37,153 bases of DNA from positions 1 through 37,153 of IMG/VR virus record IMGVR_UViG_3300031576_000185; one strand, 5' to 3'. Below are positions 21,300-29,962 of this stretch, piece after piece; the first letter of the stretch is position 1; each line of letters begins with the position of its first letter. The position numbers were made by a program, and so were the translations under genes. Source of the stretch: a virus. A model generated the notes under the pieces. That model had not been told where the DNA came from, made no database searches, and saw only the letters and a program-made list of their open reading frames with translations.

Positions 21300-22211
21300 C
21301 TATCCGTAGCTCACAGGCCCAGGTGAGGACGCGGTCTGGGGTCCGCCACCCGGACCCTGGGACACCTGGCGGCCCTGGACGAACCCACCCGTACCCCTGC
21401 GCGCCGCTATGACCCGCTGGATGGCGGAGCTGATGTTGTCGGGGTCGGAGTCGGGGTTGGCGAGGAACTTGGCGATCTGGACATCGGTGATACCCGCCGC
21501 CTTGAGCTCGGGTCCGATGTCAGCCATCTGCGAGCGCAGCTCGTTGACGAGCGCCCCAGGGTCCACGTAGCCGGTAGGCCGCCCCTGTGCGTTGAAGTTC
21601 GGGAGCCCCTTGGCGATGGCCTGAGCCTCCTGCGCGGAGAAACCGAACTGCTCACCGAGCTGGCGCAGGCGCGCCGCCTCGATGGTGTCGATGAACTTGC
21701 GATCGCGGCGGGCCACCGCGCGGAACAGCTCCTTGCGCTCCAGCGGCTTGAGCCCCATGGCCTTGCGCTGCTGGTTGTAGATGGCGAAAGCTTCGGCGTT
21801 CTGGGTCACCTGCCGCACGGCGTAGGCTCCGGCGGCGAACTCGTCGGGGGAGCGCTCGGAGCGGATGAGGGTCGCGATCTGGTTGCGGTTGAGCTTGCCG
21901 AACCCGAACGCCTGGCCGGCCGTCTCGTAGGCTTGCCAGAGCTGCTTGTAGTTGCCGATGGCCTTGGCGAGGTTGGACGCAGAAAGCGATGCGTTCTCCT
22001 GGCCGGTGAGGAAGTCCGACAGGTTCCCGCCTTCGAGGATGCCGGGGAACTGACGGCGGAACACCTTGGACTTCGTGACCGCGCGGATGAGCTGGGTCTC
22101 GGACCAGTCGAAGATGATGGCGTCGCGGAGGATCGACCCGTAGCCGGGGCCGATGTCGAAGCGGTTGCGGAGCCTCTTGAGCTTCGCCTTCTGCTTGGCG
22201 GTGAGCGCCAT
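21300..22211 (-). CDS. Helical internal or ejection protein, 303 aa
   Basis: Starts at ATG 22211, sharing a base with the previous stop (TGATG). A Lys-rich N-terminus (LTAKQKAKLKRLRNRFDIGP) leads into a helical segment FDWSETQLIRAVTKSKVFRR with FPGIL. Further segments of the same sort follow. The 116-residue protein upstream contains a similar W-N/S...AV..SK element. Such helix units occur in ejected or tape-measure-like proteins of several phages. Together with the giant protein this makes a coupled set: giant, 116 aa, 303 aa. The Gly/Pro-rich C-terminus (QGPGGGPQTASSPGPVSYG) is disordered. Confidence 0.82.
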   Translation of the reverse strand: MALTAKQKAKLKRLRNRFDIGPGYGSILRDAIIFDWSETQLIRAVTKSKVFRRQFPGILEGGNLSDFLTGQENASLSASNLAKAIGNYKQLWQAYETAGQAFGFGKLNRNQIATLIRSERSPDEFAAGAYAVRQVTQNAEAFAIYNQQRKAMGLKPLERKELFRAVARRDRKFIDTIEAARLRQLGEQFGFSAQEAQAIAKGLPNFNAQGRPTGYVDPGALVNELRSQMADIGPELKAAGITDVQIAKFLANPDSDPDNISSAIQRVIAARRGTGGFVQGRQVSQGPGGGPQTASSPGPVSYG

Positions 22212-22561
22212 CAGGTGAACACCCCCAGGTTGGCGAGGAACGACCCACGGGAGTCGAAAGACTCCTCGAAGTTGCGCGACATCAGGTAGGCGGGCTTGGA
22301 GCGCTCGTTGACCGCGAACTCGTAGCTGTTCCATCCGCGGTTCGCCGCCGAGCGCAGGTACGCATCGGTCGCGGGCTCGCCCCAGATGGACAGGTAGATG
22401 GAGCTGAACAGCGCCATCCTCTTGGCGACGATCGGGTCGATCGCAGGTGCCGAGCTGCCCGACGATGACGAGCTGCTCGACGACGAACCACCTGAACTGC
22501 CCCCGTCACCGGGGAGGTCGATGACGATGCCACCCTCGTCCGGTCGATCACCCATAGTCAT
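22211..22561 (-). CDS. Small helical protein coupled to giant gene
   Basis: A 116-residue protein from ATG 22561, overlapping the giant gene's end by 14 bases. Residues 10-42 are Gly/Ser rich with a run of Ser (GGSSGGSSSSSSSSSGSSAP), a flexible linker. The remainder is a helical domain (DPIVAKRMALFSSIYLSIWG, then GWNSYEFAVNERSKPAYLMS). Its AV.xSKxxY end matches a motif in the following 303-residue protein. It is probably a small internal-virion partner of the giant; nothing enzymatic is visible. Confidence 0.8.
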   Translation of the reverse strand: MTMGDRPDEGGIVIDLPGDGGSSGGSSSSSSSSSGSSAPAIDPIVAKRMALFSSIYLSIWGEPATDAYLRSAANRGWNSYEFAVNERSKPAYLMSRNFEESFDSRGSFLANLGVFT

Positions 22562-25500
22562 GCACCCCCAATGGTCCGAAGTAAGAATCCGGCATGAACA
22601 ACCCCGAGCCGCCGATGATGGGCTCCCCGGTCGCGGCCTTGAGCGCGTCCCAGGACTCGGTGAAGGCGGGCGACCACTCGCGGTACTCCTTCGCGCGCTC
22701 GGCCAGCGCCTTCGCGGCCAAAGCGTAGACGCGGCGTTCGTCGTCGGTCCCGAAGTCCTCGCCCTGCAGCTCGTATCGGTTGACCTGTTCTTGGAGGCCC
22801 CGCGCGGTCTCCAACAGGTTCCGCCATGCCCAGCCCGCCTTGCCCGGCAACTCGGGGTAGCCCGCCTGCTCCAGCGCCCAGCCCCACCTGTTGGTCGCCT
22901 TCACGACGGCATCGAAGCTCGCGTCTTCGCCGAGGTGGCCCCGGACGTAGGTGTTGATGGCCTTGAACCCGTCGGACTCGGAGTAACCGACCGGGTCGGC
23001 CTCCTCCGCCTGGGCGATGCGGACACGGGCGTCGGCTATCTCGGCGAGCCACCCCGCGGCCTTGGACGTGGTGTCGAGGCCCATGAGGTGGAAGTCCCAG
23101 CGGGAATAGAACACCAGGGGCTTGCCGACGAGCCCCTCCCGATACTGCTCGCGGTAGTAGTGGCCCTGGCCCTTCCACCAGCCCTCGAGGACCTTCGGGT
23201 GTTCCGCAAGCATCTTGTCCATCTGTGTCGCGAGCTGCAGGTAGGCACGGGAGCGCTGGGCCTCGGTCTCGAACCCGGTCACCGTCTGCTGGCGGAGATC
23301 CTCGATCCGGTTGTCGAGCCGCGTCACGTCACGCTGCAAGCCCGGGCCGAGGTCCGCGTAGTTCCAGTCCGCTTCGCCGATCGAGTAGACGAGGTCGTCG
23401 GTATAGGTCACCTTGCCCGCCTCGGAGAGGCCGACCCCGAAGTAGTTGACCAGGAAGGGGCGGATGTCGGGGGCCTCGGCCAAGGTGTCGGTGACGACCG
23501 CCTGGTAGCGCTTGAACAGGTCGGCGGCCCGGTCGTCGTTGATGTCGGTGAGACGCTTCCGGGTCATCTCCTCACGGATGGCCTCGGTGCCCTCAAGGTA
23601 GGTGCGAAGCGCCAACGGCCCGGGCATGTCGGAGATGCCGGGGGTGTTCACGATCGCCCAAGCGTCTTGGCGGATGTCATCGACCAACGCCTGTTTGCCG
23701 TTGACACCATAAGCGCGGACGTACTCGGTGGTTCCGTCCGGCGCGGTGTCGCGGGTGATGTTCAGCGCGCCCCACGCGGGGAACCGTGCAGCCAGCCCCT
23801 CGTAGAACTCCGAGCGCATCTGTTTGAGCTGCAGGTAGGCGTGGTCAGACTCGTCCAGCCCGCGCTCACCCAGGCGCGCGAGCCCGGGGTTCCACACCTC
23901 CTGGTAGAACCGGGTCACCTCCTGCTGGGCGGGCTGCGCCTGGGCAGCGGTGAGGTACTCGTTCGGTCCTCGGTAGCGCATCACGCCCGAGGCGATGAAC
24001 TGCGCGAAGACCGAGAAGTCCCGTTGTTCGGCGAGCGTCGGGTCGGTCCCGATCAGCATCAGCGCGGCCCATTGGGGGTTGGTCCGCATGAACTCGCCGA
24101 TGCCTTCGGTCGCGTAGAGCTGGCGGACCAGGTCCGAAGGGTTGATCCGGGGAGCCTTCTGTCCTTCGGAGTAGCCGCCCTCCATCTGCGTCCGCCCGGC
24201 GACCACGAAATACTTCTCCGGGTGGTCGGCCAAGAAAGCCTGCGTCGCGGCGAAGAAGTCGTCACCAGCCGCGGTGAGGTAGGTGTCGAACAGCTCTTGG
24301 TCCGCGGCCTGCTCGCGGTCGACGAGACGCGCCGAGGCCGGGGTGAACAGGCTCGTGACCGCGCGGACGAGCAACAGGTCATCGGCATAGGCCGCCGCGA
24401 GACGGTCTAACTCCTGCGGTGGCAGCGGCTTGCCGTCGTCATCGACGTCCAGACCCATGACGTGCATCGCTGCGGTGACCGTCAGCATCATCGAAGCGTG
24501 CTGCGAGTCGTGGAACAGCGCCGGGAACGCGGCGCGGATGGGCGCCTGCAAGATGGGCGGGACCAGGCGCATCGGCGACTGCGAGCCGAACTGGAACAGC
24601 CAGCCCGAGAGCCACTGCGACCGGGAGTTGGCGAACACCTTCTGCAACCCCTGGACCAGGACCGGGTCCATGCCGGGGACCGGGATCGGCACCCCGCCGG
24701 CTATCCGTCCGATGATCCCGCCACCCGGGAGCGTGAGCGTCGTGGAGGTCAACATATTGAGCGACGTGATAGGGGTCGACCAGTCCATGCGGTCAAGCAT
24801 CTTGCGGTCCCCGCCGAACAGCGCGTTCACGAGCAGCGCGACCGGGCGGTAGGCCGAGAGCGGGATCACGTATTCGCCCGACTGCGGGTCCTTCCGGATG
24901 AACCCCGAATCCAGCCCGAGCTGCCACAGCGCCCGCCCGCGCCCGATGGCCTCGGGGTTCCGCCACGCGATGTGACCCCATGCCTGGAAGCCCTCGAAGA
25001 ACGGCTGCGGGAACGGGAAGAAGGTCTGCAGCAGCTCCGTGAACCGCGACTGACGGGTGAAGTCGAACATCACCCGGCGGACCTGGCCGAGCGCGAAGTC
25101 CCGCGAGGCGTTGGAGATCGCGTCACGGATGGCGGAGAACGTCGCAAGTTCCTGTCGCGCCTTCGAGGAAAGGGACGCTACCTGGCCCGCGAGAGGGTTG
25201 GTCTTAGACAGGGAGGTCACTGGGGTCACGTCATAAGACGCTCCTGAGTAACTCGCGGACCGCCGTGCGACCTGCTCCATCTGCGCTCGCGGGAGACCCT
25301 CAGCCCACTCAACCATCCCAAGGTCAGAGTCCTGCCAGGCCGTATAGGCGCCGGAGCGCGGCGACTCGGCTTCCGCCATCGTGATCTCTCGGCCGCCGAC
25401 CGCGAGGACATCCTCGTCGGCCACATCATCGCCGATGTCCAACGACGACCGTGTCTCCGCGATCATCCCCTGTTCGTCGAGTGCTCGCACCTTCACGCGG

Positions 25501-28500
25501 TAAGCGCCCACCACTATTTCGAGTGGAACCGCCTCCGTCGTGCTCGGTCCCCGCCCGAAGTTGTCGGACAAGGACTCGGGCTTACGGAACACGACCACGA
25601 CACGCTCCTCGGAAGACCCGAAGCCTGGCCGCTTGCCGAACGCCTGGCCGTAGCTCCGGTTGACGTAGCCGGCGGCACCTGACATCTCATGCGCGAAGAA
25701 GGTCTCGCCCTGACGTGCTTTCTGCACACCGCCCGCCCGGAAGAACCCTTCCGCCTGGGCCCGAGCGAACTCATCGAGGGACATGCCCCGGTAGACGACG
25801 TCCTGGCCGTACACCTGCTGGGCAACGGGGTCGAGGGCATTGCCGAAACGCTGATGTTCGTTGTCAGCCGAGGAGAAGGGAAGCTCCTTCCGCAGCGCCT
25901 CCGCAACCTCATCGGTGGAGTTCAGAGGCACAGCGCCCGAGGCCGTAGTGCGGACTGCATCGTCCAGCGAGGCGAACCCGAGCGCTCTCACCTCCGCCTG
26001 CGCGGTTGGCGCCAGGGGGGTGTCTCTGAGCGCCCGGTAGGCGCCCTTCTCGTAGCGCGCCTTCCAGGTCTTGTAGTAGGGCTGGCGGTTGAGCGCGTCT
26101 TCGGGCAGCCGCACGAACCATTCGTAGAGGTGGTCGGTGACGCGGGTGACGGCGTTGCCATCGAGCAGCGTCTCCAGCTGCGCCCCGTGGACCGGTGGCC
26201 GGTCAGCGGTCTTCGTACCCTGCAGCACTCGATGAAGCGCCTTGCGGTCACCGTCGAGGACCACCTGCGCGATGGTCTTATCGCCGAGCGTGTAGCCGTG
26301 AGCGAACCCCGCGACGTCGGTTGCCCACAGCTCGACGTCGGTGGGGTCGATCCCGATGCGCGAGCGAAGGGTGGTGAAGTTGTCGGTGCGCGCCCATGCC
26401 ACGAGCGCCCGCTCGGTGGCGTCGATGGTGTCGCCGGCCTTCACCGACTCCAGCGCCAGGCGGCCCGGCTCGGAGCGGCGGAGCTGGTTGTGGAGCGCAT
26501 GGCCCCAGAAGTTGAGGTGCTGGGTCTCGCCGGGGGCGATCTTCCCCCACTTGCCGCCGACCGCGAGCGTCTTGTTGTAAAGCGTCGCGCCGCGCATCAC
26601 TTCCTCGATCAGCTCGTTCTCACGGATGCGTGCCACCGCGAGCGGCTCGTAGTCATACGCCCCAGGCCGCGGGATCCGGACCGGCGTGTCGCCGACCTGG
26701 ATGACCTCGTCGAACCAGTCATCGAGCTTGCGGCTCAAGAAGTTGGCTTTGCCCTGGCGCGTGAGGGCGAGCGAGATGAGCCGTTCGGTGAGCGAGCCCG
26801 CCGTCGCCAGGAACCGCGCGTTCTCGTCGATGCCGATGACCCTGATGACGTAGGCGGGCCGCGCCACGGTGTACGCACGCCAGGCTTTCCGGTAGCCGCG
26901 GTGCCAGTCGCGGCTACGGTCCATGATCGCGACGAACGCCCGGTGCACGGCATCATCGGATGCGATCCCGAGCGGTTCGAGGTTCTGCCTGAGCAGCCGC
27001 GACGCGCGTGTGCGCGCGGATATGACCCGGCGGACATATTGCTGGACCTGGATCGGGTCGGTGACGTGAAGGAAGTTCGCGAGCTGGGTTTCGAGCAATG
27101 GTGTGTCCACCACCTGTCCGCCCCGGCGGACCATGAACGCCTGCTCGCGGGTGTTGAGCGTCCGGGTCCGGTTGAACACGTCGGCATGTATCTGCTTGCG
27201 GAAGTCATCGCTCAGGTTGTAGGGCGCGAGGTAGGTGTCGAGCCCGAGGGTGTCCATCTCGTCGATGAGCTTCCCGAGGCGCTTCTCGATGCCACGCCCG
27301 GAGTTGATGATCTCGACCGCCTTGGACTGGAACAGCCGCACCGAGTCTTCGTCGTAGTTCCCCCACCGCCGGGCGTGCAGCATCACGTATTCGGCGGCGC
27401 GGTCATGCACCGCGAGCCTGCGCCCGGGGTTGATGGAGATGATGCGCGAGCTGCGCCGGGCCAAGAACAGGTTCCGGGTCGCCAGCGGGGAAGTGACGGC
27501 GGTGCGGAGGAGACGGCGCGGTCCGTATTCGCCGAAGAACGACCGGCCCGGCAGCTCGACCGACAGTGGCGGGATATAGGCCAGCTCGTTCGCCCCGGCC
27601 CCCGTCTCGTCGGCGAGCCTGACGTAGCCACCGGATGGCCCGTCGTAGCGGTAGCCCGAGACGGTCTCCTCGAACAGCTTGGGCTGGTGGATGAAGTCAT
27701 CGGCGAGCTGCTCCGCGCGGAAGCCGAGCGCGGCCCGTGCGGCGACGACCTCCGCGGCGACCGTGCCAGCGGGGGCGGAACCGACGAAGTGCGCGACGAT
27801 GCCCTGCTGCCACGCCTCCCACGCCTCGTTCCCACCGTCTCCGAAGCGCTGGCGGACCTTGTCGCGGAGCGCCTTCATGTACGCGAGGTCCAGGGTGCCG
27901 CGGGCCTCGTAGGTCCCGCGCAGGCGCTCGATGCGGCGGAAGTAGCGGGTGACGTTCCCGCCGGCCATCGCATCGTTGAACAGCCGACGCGAGGTTCCCG
28001 AGCGGGCGAACGCGGGGATGGCCTTCGCCCACGCCGCCGCCTGACGTTCGGCTATCTCGTCGAACCGCTTGACGACGGTGAACTCGATGCCGCCGCGGAG
28101 CTGGATCTTGAGCCCCGGCAGCTTGTTCGCCACCAGCCCCGGGATCGTCACCTTCTGCAGCGTGCCCGGCAGCACCCGGCCCGAACGCATGGCCTTCGCC
28201 GCCGCGCCCGCGACGACGAACGGGTCCGCGACCCAGGAGGCCAGGAAGTCGAACGCCGTGCCGGACCACTCCGGGGCCTCGAAGGCGTAGATAGGGTTCT
28301 TCCCGATGCCTTCTTCGAAGAAGTCCCCGACCGTGTCGCCTTCTTCGATGCGCCGCCACAGGTAGGCGTGCATCCGCTGCATCGCTTTGACGTTGTCGAG
28401 GGCGGTCTCGCCCTGGGGGTCCAGCCCCATCGCGGCCATCGTCGCGGCGGTGGTGCCGACGATGCCGGTCCCGCCGCTGACGAGGCCCTTCTGGGTGACG

Positions 28501-29456
28501 TTCCACAGGCCGTTGAAGAAACCCCCCAGCGTGTTCAGGCGTTGTCCGAACCACGAGGTCTCGAACGCCTCGGCATCAGCGCGGAGCTGGGTCTGGATGG
28601 CTTCGACCTCGTCCCAATAGGCCGGGCCGAGCTCGGCTTGGAACAGCGCGCCTTCGCCGGTCGCGGGCCTCGGCAGACCGATGGTCCCGGATAGGAGGGG
28701 GGTGTCATCGGTGATGATGGCGTCGGTGCCCAACTGCTCGGACAGCTTCTCTTCGAGCTCGCGGGCCTCGACCACGTCGGTTGAGAACAGCTTCACTTGG
28801 AGTTCGCGGACGTCGGTGAGCGTCACACCCAACATCGACTGGCTGATGGCATGGCCGAGCACCGTCTGGGTGTCACTGGTCCCGTATGCCAGCGCCCAGT
28901 CCCGGACCACCTCGATGTTGCGCGCCAGGCGTGCGGGTCCGACGCCGTCTTTCGCCAGCTGCGCGGCCAGCGCCACCCCTTGGTCGAACGCGAGATCGTC
29001 ACCGAACGAGCGCGACAACACCAGCAAGAGACGCGATACACCGTTGGGGTCGATCTTGCGTTCCTTCCGCCCGGCCACATCGGCCGCGACGACGCCAGAG
29101 ATCATCGACGCCACCGCGACCGGCGCGAAGGAATCGGAGAACCGCTGGGCTTGGCGGAGGCTCAGCGGCTCGTCGGTGAACGGGTCGCGGTAGGACTTCG
29201 GGTCGATGTTGCCGAACAGGTAGTTGGGCGTGATGTCGAACCGCTTGGCGATGAGGCGCGAGATGCGGGCCAGGCGGCGCTCGTCTTCGTCGAGGTCGGC
29301 GAGGTACATGACCACCTCGGTCGGAAGCGTCGAGCGGGACTGGGTCTCGACGAGTGCGAGGCGCTGGTAGTTCTGGCCCACCAAGACGTCGTCTTTGGGC
29401 GCGCCCGAGGTGTGGCGCTCGTCATCGCCACCTTCGCCGATCGGGCGCAGCGGCAC
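22548..29456 (-). CDS. Giant virion/ejection protein with embedded ADP-ribosyltransferase-like domain
   Basis: A 2302-residue protein from GTG 29456 (AAGGGC eight bases upstream), about a fifth of the window. Most is helical. Recognised features: an N-terminal region (to about 330) with a GGTGIVGTTAATMAAMG membrane-like stretch; a middle that includes many Arg-rich helices; and at residues about 1219-1330 a compact alpha/beta domain with YRGMSLDEF (Arg1223), ETFFAHE (1251-1257), RVVVVFRKP and a TTEAVPLEIVVGAYRV segment (Glu1308, Glu1313), the R-S/T-E order of mono-ADP-ribosyltransferases. Around 1500-1560 FDFTRQSRF and FFPFPQPFFEGFQAW recall giant phage polyvalent or internal virion proteins. 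The protein is most likely packaged in the capsid and ejected. A tape-measure role is less likely because of its position between portal and capsid. Confidence 0.93.
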   Translation of the reverse strand: MPLRPIGEGGDDERHTSGAPKDDVLVGQNYQRLALVETQSRSTLPTEVVMYLADLDEDERRLARISRLIAKRFDITPNYLFGNIDPKSYRDPFTDEPLSLRQAQRFSDSFAPVAVASMISGVVAADVAGRKERKIDPNGVSRLLLVLSRSFGDDLAFDQGVALAAQLAKDGVGPARLARNIEVVRDWALAYGTSDTQTVLGHAISQSMLGVTLTDVRELQVKLFSTDVVEARELEEKLSEQLGTDAIITDDTPLLSGTIGLPRPATGEGALFQAELGPAYWDEVEAIQTQLRADAEAFETSWFGQRLNTLGGFFNGLWNVTQKGLVSGGTGIVGTTAATMAAMGLDPQGETALDNVKAMQRMHAYLWRRIEEGDTVGDFFEEGIGKNPIYAFEAPEWSGTAFDFLASWVADPFVVAGAAAKAMRSGRVLPGTLQKVTIPGLVANKLPGLKIQLRGGIEFTVVKRFDEIAERQAAAWAKAIPAFARSGTSRRLFNDAMAGGNVTRYFRRIERLRGTYEARGTLDLAYMKALRDKVRQRFGDGGNEAWEAWQQGIVAHFVGSAPAGTVAAEVVAARAALGFRAEQLADDFIHQPKLFEETVSGYRYDGPSGGYVRLADETGAGANELAYIPPLSVELPGRSFFGEYGPRRLLRTAVTSPLATRNLFLARRSSRIISINPGRRLAVHDRAAEYVMLHARRWGNYDEDSVRLFQSKAVEIINSGRGIEKRLGKLIDEMDTLGLDTYLAPYNLSDDFRKQIHADVFNRTRTLNTREQAFMVRRGGQVVDTPLLETQLANFLHVTDPIQVQQYVRRVISARTRASRLLRQNLEPLGIASDDAVHRAFVAIMDRSRDWHRGYRKAWRAYTVARPAYVIRVIGIDENARFLATAGSLTERLISLALTRQGKANFLSRKLDDWFDEVIQVGDTPVRIPRPGAYDYEPLAVARIRENELIEEVMRGATLYNKTLAVGGKWGKIAPGETQHLNFWGHALHNQLRRSEPGRLALESVKAGDTIDATERALVAWARTDNFTTLRSRIGIDPTDVELWATDVAGFAHGYTLGDKTIAQVVLDGDRKALHRVLQGTKTADRPPVHGAQLETLLDGNAVTRVTDHLYEWFVRLPEDALNRQPYYKTWKARYEKGAYRALRDTPLAPTAQAEVRALGFASLDDAVRTTASGAVPLNSTDEVAEALRKELPFSSADNEHQRFGNALDPVAQQVYGQDVVYRGMSLDEFARAQAEGFFRAGGVQKARQGETFFAHEMSGAAGYVNRSYGQAFGKRPGFGSSEERVVVVFRKPESLSDNFGRGPSTTEAVPLEIVVGAYRVKVRALDEQGMIAETRSSLDIGDDVADEDVLAVGGREITMAEAESPRSGAYTAWQDSDLGMVEWAEGLPRAQMEQVARRSASYSGASYDVTPVTSLSKTNPLAGQVASLSSKARQELATFSAIRDAISNASRDFALGQVRRVMFDFTRQSRFTELLQTFFPFPQPFFEGFQAWGHIAWRNPEAIGRGRALWQLGLDSGFIRKDPQSGEYVIPLSAYRPVALLVNALFGGDRKMLDRMDWSTPITSLNMLTSTTLTLPGGGIIGRIAGGVPIPVPGMDPVLVQGLQKVFANSRSQWLSGWLFQFGSQSPMRLVPPILQAPIRAAFPALFHDSQHASMMLTVTAAMHVMGLDVDDDGKPLPPQELDRLAAAYADDLLLVRAVTSLFTPASARLVDREQAADQELFDTYLTAAGDDFFAATQAFLADHPEKYFVVAGRTQMEGGYSEGQKAPRINPSDLVRQLYATEGIGEFMRTNPQWAALMLIGTDPTLAEQRDFSVFAQFIASGVMRYRGPNEYLTAAQAQPAQQEVTRFYQEVWNPGLARLGERGLDESDHAYLQLKQMRSEFYEGLAARFPAWGALNITRDTAPDGTTEYVRAYGVNGKQALVDDIRQDAWAIVNTPGISDMPGPLALRTYLEGTEAIREEMTRKRLTDINDDRAADLFKRYQAVVTDTLAEAPDIRPFLVNYFGVGLSEAGKVTYTDDLVYSIGEADWNYADLGPGLQRDVTRLDNRIEDLRQQTVTGFETEAQRSRAYLQLATQMDKMLAEHPKVLEGWWKGQGHYYREQYREGLVGKPLVFYSRWDFHLMGLDTTSKAAGWLAEIADARVRIAQAEEADPVGYSESDGFKAINTYVRGHLGEDASFDAVVKATNRWGWALEQAGYPELPGKAGWAWRNLLETARGLQEQVNRYELQGEDFGTDDERRVYALAAKALAERAKEYREWSPAFTESWDALKAATGEPIIGGSGLFMPDSYFGPLGVHDYG

Positions 29457-29459
29457 GGG

Positions 29460-29819
29460 CTACTGCCCTTCGAGCGCGCGGCGGGAGAAAGCCCTCAGCA
29501 CCTTCGGGGCGCGTGGGTCTGCGGCGATCCGCTCGGCCACCTGTGCGACGAGCTGATCGTCTGACTGGAAGGAACGGCGGACCACGTCGGCCCCAGGGCC
29601 GAACGGTGCTCCGGTGGTGATGGGCTCGGCCGGACGGTCCGATGGTCCGAACAGGAACTCCTCTTCCTCGCCCTCGGGTTGGAACAGCAGGTCGTCGTCA
29701 TCGACCTCGTCGCCTTCGGAAAGCGACACGAGCGCGTTGGCTGCCGCAGCCTCACCGTAGGCGAGCGAGTCCGCGCCGACCGATGACGAACCGCGTTGAA
29801 ACTCCGGGGTGTCGGCCAA
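29460..29819 (-). CDS. Acidic 119-aa protein between portal and giant gene
   Basis: From TTG 29819 the protein starts ADTPEFQRGSSSVGADS, continues acidic (EGDEVDDDDLLFQPEGEEEE) and ends in helices SDDQLVAQVAERIAADPRAP and KVLRAFSRRAL. No ATG or GTG start exists near the beginning and the frame is open back to an amber codon two codons upstream, which is the stop of the 40-residue gene; either TTG initiation or amber read-through is implied. An acidic protein next to the portal could be a scaffold-like or portal-plug partner. The family is not recognised. Confidence 0.75.
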   Translation of the reverse strand: MADTPEFQRGSSSVGADSLAYGEAAAANALVSLSEGDEVDDDDLLFQPEGEEEEFLFGPSDRPAEPITTGAPFGPGADVVRRSFQSDDQLVAQVAERIAADPRAPKVLRAFSRRALEGQ

Positions 29820-29822
29820 GAT

Positions 29823-29945
29823 CTAGTTCCGCTTCTTGGTCTTCCGATAGACCTTCTTCAAGGGCTTCGCGGCTGCCCTGACGACAGCGGTGCCCTTCTT
29901 CTTCCTACTGCCACCTCCACCGCCTGTCTGTGGTCGTGCTGGCAT
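29823..29945 (-). CDS. 40-aa highly basic Gly/Lys protein
   Basis: A short gene with ATG 29945 behind AAGGGGAAACGTG, ending TAG 29825-29823. The peptide MPARPQTGGGGGSRKKK, then AAAKPLKKVYRKTKKRN, carries about 14 Lys/Arg in 40. It fills the gap between portal and acidic gene exactly. Very basic short peptides in phage structural operons may neutralise DNA or bind acidic partners; the acidic gene directly downstream in the same frame is the obvious candidate. The length makes the call only moderately safe. Confidence 0.65.
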   Translation of the reverse strand: MPARPQTGGGGGSRKKKGTAVVRAAAKPLKKVYRKTKKRN

Positions 29946-29962
29946 CACGTTTCCCCTTTCAC

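Noticed and set aside
22398-24410. Plus-strand 670-codon frame
   Set aside because: Antisense shadow of the giant gene and its neighbour; composition not protein-like. The same holds for the plus frames at 11099-12418, 9827-10669, 29930-31693 and 32413-33615.
25689-28694. Plus-strand 1001-codon open frame opposite the giant gene
   Set aside because: High GC makes antisense frames long; it is Arg/Gly/Val rich without domain structure and lies fully inside the supported minus-strand gene.
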